Made by a program: the position numbers and the translations under genes. Positions 57,802 through 64,000 of a stretch of DNA of 64,000 bases are shown here, piece after piece. A model generated the notes under the pieces. It searched no databases. It saw only the letters and a program-made list of their open reading frames with translations, and had not been told where the DNA came from. This DNA comes from Neoarius graeffei (lineage: Eukaryota > Chordata > Actinopteri > Siluriformes > Ariidae): contig NC_083572.1 in the NCBI RefSeq assembly GCF_027579695.1, positions 11,814,915 to 11,878,914 on the forward strand. The letters run 5' to 3'. Position 1 is the first letter of the stretch. Every line of letters begins with the position of its first letter.

Positions 57802-58404
57802 TTTACGGAAGCCACAAGAGGCCCTTCATATAATCTTTTTTTATTCATCTTGTTATCCTGAGATAACGACATAATTAATTCAGGATCTTGAGAAAACAAA
57901 ACCGTTATTCCGAGATCTCGAGAAAACAAAACAATTATTCCGTGATCTCGAGAAAACAAAACAATTATTTCATGATCTCAGCTGGATCACTGTATCTCCG
58001 TCGGTAGAGACGAAGCCGGGCCAGTCTTCTGCGGAGGTGCCGCGGACTAATTTTGAAATTATCCCTCATTAAAAGACTTAATGCAATCTCTCCCTGTGTC
58101 AACCCCTGGTCAAAATATTGCCTTATTAGGTGATCGATTATTCCAGACATTCTAATGACCAAAGTTGCGTCTATACAGAATGAGAAATAGCCCCAAAGTC
58201 AGCATATCACAAGTCTCTTAGCGCACCTGAATGAACCATTTCTCAGCTGTTTACTCGAGATCTCGGAATAACGGTTTTATTTTCTCGAGAGCTCAAATTA
58301 GTTGTGTTGTTTTCTCGAGATCCTGAATTAATTATGTCGTTATCTCGGGATAACAAGGTGAATAAAAAAAAGGATTATACGAAGGGCCTCTCTCGGCTTC
58401 CGTA
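57802..58404. mobile_element. Element with long inverted repeats, third nesting level
   Basis: TACGGAAGCC...AGAGGCCCTTC on the left and its inverse on the right continue for about 95 bp (TTATCCTGAGATAACGACAT / ATGTCGTTATCTCGGGATAA). Inside are repeats of CTCGAGAAAACAAAAC. A flanking GTATAT pair (57796-57801, 58405-58410) may be the target duplication. Confidence 0.7.
57965..58162 (-). pseudogene. HTH N-terminus of an integrase-core (DDE) transposase
   Basis: An open 65-codon frame: IIDHLIRQYFDQGLTQGEI, LLMRDNFKISPRHLRRRLAR and LRLYRRR. This helix-turn-helix pattern (YFxxGLTxxEI...ISxRxLRRxL) opens fish proteins annotated with an integrase core domain, from memory. The catalytic core is absent. 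It sits in the middle of the nested element, so it is probably its own gene reduced to a stub. Confidence 0.5.
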
Positions 58405-59348
58405 GTATATATTCTCAAATCACTTGTCTCTCTTTTTTGTTTCTGTTTAACATACCATTCTGACAGTTTGGCCATATTGCTGTGTTGAACAGCTTGTTGC
58501 ACCTTCCATTAAAGTGTTCACTTTTGTACACATCATCTTGCTTTATTCATTCAGTTGTGGGGAATGGTTAGTAAGGTTGATTCTGACCTAGGCTATGTTG
58601 AGGTCACATATCTACTTTTTAAGTTCATGCTATAGTGCATACAATTTTAGAGAGATAGCCTACATGTGCATATGCATTCTTCTTGGTGTTCTCACAAACG
58701 GGTGAAATAAATCAGTTTAAATTTGGCCTATGGACATAGCCTGGCCTATTCTCAGCCATTACAAAATCTGTTGTCTGACCATAATTTAACTGATCTGTAT
58801 ACCACCATGCTACTAGATAACAAAATGCCTGTTTGTTTTATTTCATGTGAGATGTTGATAAATGTGAGCTTCAACAAAATGATAAGAGCACCTCTCTGAG
58901 TGTCACGTTTACGTAAAAAAAAGGTGTGCGTGCACGAGCATGGTCGCGCGCAAAAGTGTTCCGGTTTCAGACTCGGGAAATCTGGTCACCCTAAGTTTAT
59001 GCTTCATAAAAAAAAAAAAAAAAAGATTAGCCCTAAGGGATATGACTCCATTTCAGAAATTTAACAAAAATGAACATATTATGGCAAATCATAGCCTACA
59101 ATAAAACTGGCCTGAAAAAAACCCCACAAGCCTTTTAAATCACAGCTAGACAATGACTATTAGCCATATGAGGCTACCCAGTCACATTTCGAAAAACAGA
59201 ATTAGAAATAACAAAATCAAAGTGCTTTTAATGATATTGAAGTGCTTAGGCCTCGAAGGAAAGGCAGCTCAATCACTTTAGTCTGACTTCCGACCAGAAA
59301 AAAAACCTCAGTTATACAGGACAAAAATGTAAACAAACTGTCAGCATA

Positions 59349-60959
59349 CAGTGGTGCTTGAAAGTTTGTGAATCCTTTAGAATTTTCTATATTTCTGCAT
59401 AAATATGACCTAAAACATCATCAGATTTTCACACAAGTCCTAAAAGTAGATAAAGAGAACCCAGTTAAACAAATGAGACAAAAATATTATACTTGGTCAT
59501 TTATTTATTGAGGAAAATGATCCAATATTACATATCTGTGAGTGGCAAAAGTATGTGAACCTTTGCTTTCAGTATCTGGTGTGACCCCCTTGTGCAGCAA
59601 TAACTGCAACTAAACGTTTGCGGTAACTGTTGATCAGTCCTGCACACCGGCTTGGAGGAATTTTAGCCCGTTCCTCCGTACAGAACAGCTTCAACTCTGG
59701 GATGTTGGTGGGTTTCCTCACATGAACTGCTCGCTTCAGGTCCTTCCACAACATTTCGATTGGATTAAGGTCAGGACTTTGACTTGGTCATTCCAAAACA
59801 TTAACTTTATTCTTCTTTAACTATTCTTTGGTAGAATGACTTGTGTGCTAAGGGTTGTTGTCTTGCTGCATGATCCACCTTCTCTTGAGATTCAGTTCAT
59901 GGACAGATGTCCTGACATTTTCCTTTAGAATTCGCTGGTATAATTCAGAATTCATTGTTCCATCAATGATGGCAAGCCGTCCTGGCCCAGATGCAGCAAA
60001 ACAGGCCCAAACCATGATACTACCACCACCATGTTTCACAGATGGGATAAGGTTCTTCTGCTGGAATGCAGTGTTTTCCTTTCTCCAAACATAATGCGTC
60101 TCATTTAAACCAAAAAGTTCTATTTTGGTCTCATCCGTCCACAAGCCATTTTTCCAATAGCCTTCTGGCTTGTCGACGTGATCTTTAGCAAACTGCAGAC
60201 GAGCAGCAATGTTCTTTTTGGAGAACAGTGGCTTTCTCTTTGCAGCCCTGCCATGCACACCATTGTTGTTCAGTGTTCTCGTGATGGTGGACTCATGAAC
60301 ATTAACATTAGCCAATGTGAGAGAGGCCTTCAGTTGCTTAGAAGTTACCCTGGGGTCCTTTGTCCTCACTGACTATTACACGCCTTGCTCTTGAGTGATC
60401 TTTGTTGGTCAACCACTCCTGGGGAGGGTAACAATGGTCTTGAATTTCCTCCATTTGTACACAATCTGTCTGACTGTGGATTGGTCGGTGGAGTCCAAAC
60501 TCTTTAGAGATGGTTTTGTAACCTTTTCCAGCCTGATGAGCATCAACAACACTTTTTCTGAGGTCCTCAGAAATCTCCTTTGTTCGTGCCATGATACGCT
60601 TCCACAAACATGTGTTGTGAAGATCAGACTTTGATAGATCTCTGTTCTTTAAATAAAACAGGGTGCCCACTCACACCTGATTGTCATCCCATTGATTGAA
60701 AACACCTGACTCTAATATCAGCTTCAAATTAACTGCTATTCCTAGAGGTTCACATACTTTTTCCACTCACAGATATGTAATATTGGATAATTTTCCTCAA
60801 TAAATAAATGACCAAGTATAATATTTTTGTCTCATTTGTTTAACTGGCTTCTCTTTATCTACTTTTAGGACTTGTGTGAAAATCTGATGATGTTTTAGGT
60901 CATATTTATGCAGAAATATAGAAAATTCTAAAGGGTTCACAAACTTTCAAGCACCACTG
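59349..60959 (-). mobile_element. Tc1 element (family 3), 1611 bp
   Basis: Ends CAGTGGTGCTTGAAAGTTTG and its near-perfect inverse; TA at 59347-59348 and 60960-60961. Long inverted repeats of about 200 bp, including an inner repeat (ACATATCTGTGAGTGGCAAA). It inserted into the hAT at 56715-61587. Confidence 0.93.
59569..60592 (-). pseudogene. Tc1 transposase (DD34E), several lesions
   Basis: Start MARTKEISEDLRKSVVDAHQ at 60592 (HTH region); a frameshift follows FGLHR. The middle (59848-60369) is open: LWTDETKIELFGLNE (first Asp), [20 protein letters not shown] and IMQQDNNP (second Asp). A further break and a TGA replacing a Trp codon near 59790 precede DLNPIE-like DNA (Glu) and the end KRLVAVIAAQGGHTRY. 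Residues are kept but the frame is broken at least three times. Confidence 0.9.
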
Positions 60960-61302
60960 TATCTTCAGTAACATACTCCACCACAAGTCTCCTAACCTCC
61001 TGAGGCTGAAGGAGCATCTCAGAGCGGCAGAACGTTAATTTTGGCTGCTTTGTGATTTTATCGCCACTCTCATCCTCCGCTTGCTTCCTTGCTAACTTCA
61101 TGTTACTATGGCACCTCTGTAAATGCTTAGTTAAATTACTGGTGCTATTTCGGGAAGTGGACAGTTCTTTAGGTTTAGCACACAAAGTGCATTTGACTAC
61201 GATGTTCTTCACATCCTTATTTTTCACAAACTTAAAGTAACGGGCGTATGCCCATCTGGAGAATGTGCTTTCCGACGTTAGATCAGCTGCAGGTTCACTC
61301 AT
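60937..61302 (-). pseudogene. hAT transposase N-terminus with BED zinc finger
   Basis: Start MSEPAADLTSESTFSRWAYA at 61302. YFKFVKNKDVKNIVVKCTLC and NLTKHLQRCHSNM give the BED finger (CxxC...HxxxxH). A frame of about 114 codons ends inside the nested Tc1, whose right terminus cuts it. The hAT catalytic core is not seen in the remaining DNA. BED fingers bind DNA in hAT transposases and ZBED proteins. Confidence 0.75.
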
Positions 61303-61595
61303 CTTTCTCTCCTGTCTGACTAGCCTAAAGGAAAAGGAAGTGAAACATTTTGCGCAGACGTTTCACCTCTGCTGATCTCGCGTGATTTTGGCGAATTTGT
61401 ATGAAGGAAAAAAAAAACCCACCACTTCATTCCAGGTTAAAAATGCATTGTAACGTGCGTTACTGACATTTGTACCGAGTAAAAGATTACCAATTTTTTT
61501 CTGTAATGCCTTACATTACCGCGTTACTGCAAAAAGCAATGCATTACAGTAATTCGTTACTTTTGTAACGCGTTACTCCCAACACTGGCTCTTAA

Positions 61596-62143
61596 ATAAT
61601 GAACATATCTCCATACAATACGTTGCAAAATACACGTCTTTATTTTGTAAATTTGACAGTTCACACGTAACTGTAAACAAAACTGTCTTATCTTCCTGTA
61701 ATTAAAAAAAGTACAAATAAAAGTGCAAATGTAAAAAGTGCAAATGAACGTTGCAGCAAATTGTATTGTTGAAGTGAAAAAATATTAACAAAAGTATTAA
61801 TAGGACTGCGTTGACAGCGATGTCCAGGTGTCACACGCATAGACATCCTATTATTACGTAGACAGAGCATCCAACGTAAATTCTAAAAGCGCTGACGAGA
61901 CGCGGGGCCGCCATCTTGGAGTGGTGATACGCTGCACTCAGTGTAATGCGCTGGCTTGCATTTTTTTGTCATACATGTAGCTATGATAAAGGATAGCGGC
62001 GGGGGTTATTATTCATAGTTGGCTTCACGTTAATAGAATATCCTGATATTAAGTGAACAGACGTCGGAGATTGTTGAAGTTGAGGAAACGGTGATTAATA
62101 TCCTACAAAAAATGTGTGAATACTAAATACATTACATATAAAC
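61596..62143. other. Interior of the outer element; no gene
   Basis: AT-rich DNA with a CpG-richer patch at about 61885-61935 (GCTGACGAGACGCGGGGCCG). It seems to continue the element that starts at 56599. Confidence 0.4.
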
Positions 62144-63569
62144 CAGGGGCGATTTCTCAGAGACAAAAAGGGAAGCCGAGCTTCCTTAAAATTCTCTCCC
62201 CAAACTGCGGCATCTATGACGTTGAATTCTCATTAAAACAATAACTTGCATAACATAATATATGCCCAAGATTGCATTTACGTTCATAACTATCCTGTAA
62301 CTTATTTGAGTGATGTCTGACGAACTTGCAGTTCGCAACGAAAATCACCTTTGCTGCCAGGCTGTAACCAGCGTTGCCAGATACTGCTGACGTTTTCCAG
62401 CCAAAATATGTTCAAAACCCGCCAAAATGCACTTAAAACCGCCCAATCTGGCAACACTGGCTGTAACCTTTCTTATTTCAATGGGCTCTATGGCTGGCAG
62501 CCGGGTATCCGTTGCAGTCTATGAGAGGGCTCTGAACAGCCAATTTTGGCTAGTTGTTATTGGTTAAAATCGACAAAATTGTCACTTCCAGGGAAGCCGG
62601 GCTTCTCTGGAACTAAACGAGACAGTGGGAAGGACAAGAAGCCGGGCTGATAAAGGATTATTGGAGGTAGTGTTTGAAAGACATGAGGAGGGCGGTACTT
62701 CGGCGAGGAACACGGAAGCATGATCAGTCAGTCCCTAGCGGATGTCGAGAAAGTGTAGTCATGTGCCAAAGTGCTGTCCGAATTTCTTTTCATATAAACG
62801 GTTCTTCTCATTGATGTCTCTGTACATTACTCTGTAAATAAATGTAAATATTACTCGTTGTGCTCCGTTAACTTTCATCCATTCTATCAGTTTGATCATT
62901 CGTGAATTCACTCGTTTATTTCATTTGTAGTTCAATCTGGTTGTAGGCTAGCTTGAGCCTTATTGGGATCTGCAGTGCTAGCTGCTAACAGAAATTGGTG
63001 AAGTCTCTGGAAAGCACAACCAGCTGGTATGACAGGGTCACAGACCATTTTCTGGAAAAGGAGCGGAGGGCAGAATTTGTGTATAAATAGTGTTCATGTT
63101 CATGAATCTGAAGTGTGTATATTGTTCAGTAATGTTAAGAGAATGGTGGGCTCTGTGTTATAGGTTATACCTGGGTATAATATTCAAGGTTCTGTGTGTT
63201 GCATAGCCTACCTGGTTATGAATTTCCAGACTGTGTTGCAGAAGATGTTCAAGGATGTGTTGCACAGCTGGGTGTTGTGTTAAAGACTCTGTGTTGCATA
63301 TCAGGGTATGATGTTCAAGGCTCTTCGTTGAATAGCCAGTGATTTTTGGATGTTTGATATTTTTGATTAAGGATATGAGGCACTAGCCTGGCAAGCCAGA
63401 CTATAACATGAAATGTACAAGCAAAAATACTTTCTGCCACTAGGTAGGGTTGTCTAGTTCACTATGCTAATGGGGCACACCTTTCTATGCTTTGATATCC
63501 GGCCTACAGGTTTTACGATGAATACGTAAAATGGGCTTCCCCTGTTTTAAAAACCAGCAGCCGCCACTG
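62144..63569. mobile_element. hAT element related to 44229-45912
   Basis: CAGGGGCGATTTCTCAGAGA on the left; the inverse of the right end is CAGTGGCGGCTGCTGG, as at 44229. GGGAAGCCGAGCTTCC lies inside the left end, parallel to GGAGGCTGAGCCTCCC of the other copy. Imperfect 8-bp flanks atataaac/atataact. No ORF with a domain. Confidence 0.65.
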
Positions 63570-64000
63570 ATATAACTTTTTCTATCGGCTACAACCACCA
63601 ATCTGTTGCAATGGATAGGGTAAATTCAGGTAAAGTGGGACACTTTTTTAAATAAAATGCGGTTTTAACAATCTAAATCCATTATAATGATTCAAATGTA
63701 TGTATGTTTTCTTTAAAAAGATTGTTAAGAACATATCAAAGGGGAAATTAATCTAGTCAGTGAATTTATAAGAGATGGCGAAGTGTAATCTTGTAGCATT
63801 TCCTCTACTGTTATTTACAGGTTACTTTAACCGACAAACTTTTTTTTTTGAAACCGAGAAAAATTTGACAGGTTAACGTAGGTTAACAGCCCTACCCCTA
63901 ACACAATCTAGACTGTACATTTATACCCGTTGGCGTTCACAATCATCATAATTTCTTCATCATTTATTTCGACTTTATCATATTTAATTTCATTCATGTC
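63570..64000. other. No gene recognised
   Basis: AT-rich end of the window; nothing supported. Confidence 0.5.

Larger units (their letters stand above)
57223..58993 (+). mobile_element. hAT element nested in hAT, exact 8-bp TSD
   Basis: Ends TAGGGTGACCAGA and TCTGGTCACCCTA are exact inverted repeats. The duplication agtttatg is exact (57215-57222, 58994-59001). 1771 bp, including the nested element at 57802-58404. It has an N-terminal exon at 57578. Confidence 0.88.
56715..61587 (-). mobile_element. hAT element with BED-type transposase exon, holding two nested insertions
   Basis: Ends CAGTGTTGGGCAAGTTACTT and (inverse) CAGTGTTGGGAGTAACGCGT are flanked by the exact 8-bp duplication gctcttaa (56707-56714, 61588-61595). 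It spans 4873 bp; removing the hAT at 57223-58993 and the Tc1 at 59349-60959 leaves about 1.48 kb. It reads on the minus strand (61302 inward). Confidence 0.85.
56599..64000. mobile_element. Outer element of the nested stack (left end only)
   Basis: AGGGCTGGGTATCAC at 56599 followed by TCGATTCAATTTCGATTC-type repeats (to 56706) is a left end familiar from fish hAT-like elements. Its DNA resumes at 61596 after the nested hAT. The matching right end (GATACCCAGCCCT) is not in the window, so it is truncated or extends beyond 64000; the end given is only a limit. Confidence 0.4.

Overview
This window is vertebrate nuclear DNA, almost certainly from a ray-finned fish. It carries V-SINEs of the DANA/mermaid type, many Tc1 elements with DD34E transposase remnants, several hAT elements, Helentron-like elements, an RTE-type LINE end and a Gmr1-type Ty3/Gypsy element. 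The one host coding segment is a vertebrate brain gene. I cannot name the species; an otophysan such as a catfish is a guess.

The only convincing host coding sequence is exon 1 of a cacng2 (stargazin, TARP gamma-2) gene on the + strand, 38841-39051. It is preceded by CpG-rich DNA and a likely long 5' UTR (about 37.4-38.84 kb) and followed by a donor splice site at 39052. I could not find exon 2, so about 39.05-64 kb is read as the start of a large first intron and 1-37.2 kb as upstream intergenic DNA. Both are full of transposable elements.

Layout. 0-4 kb: V-SINEs and two Helentron-like elements. 4-6.8 kb: a Tc1-type MITE invaded by a retroelement (itself hit by a hAT) and by a tRNA-SINE. 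9.2-10.7 kb: a tRNA-SINE split by a 1.17-kb element with a THAP exon and a second, convergent ORF. 11-15 kb: V-SINEs, a TTAA-flanked MITE and a local duplication. 16.2-18.4 kb: a 1650-bp Tc1 beside a Tc1 MITE. 18.85-19.6 kb: a third Helentron-like element. 21.7-26.8 kb: a Gmr1-type LTR retrotransposon with integrase before reverse transcriptase, a SCAN-like gag segment, a deleted RT and a hAT at the 3' LTR border. 27-29 kb: a Tc1 split by a fold-back unit. 29.3-37.2 kb: V-SINEs, a Helentron-like end and several MITEs. 37.4-39.05 kb: cacng2 start. 40.8-41.5 kb: a 612-bp element carrying a RecQ-like helicase N-terminus. 42.3-42.7 kb: RTE LINE tail. 43.9-47.9 kb: MITE containing Tc1 containing hAT. 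49.3-51.3 kb: a decayed tandem array broken by three insertions. 51.6-52.2 kb: a Tc1 MITE inside a TA microsatellite. 56.6-64 kb: a deep stack of nested hAT and Tc1 elements.

No transposase gene here looks intact; every one carries frameshifts, stops or truncations. Many elements still show exact target-site duplications, which makes insertion order readable. All family assignments come from reading motifs and termini by eye, with no database search.
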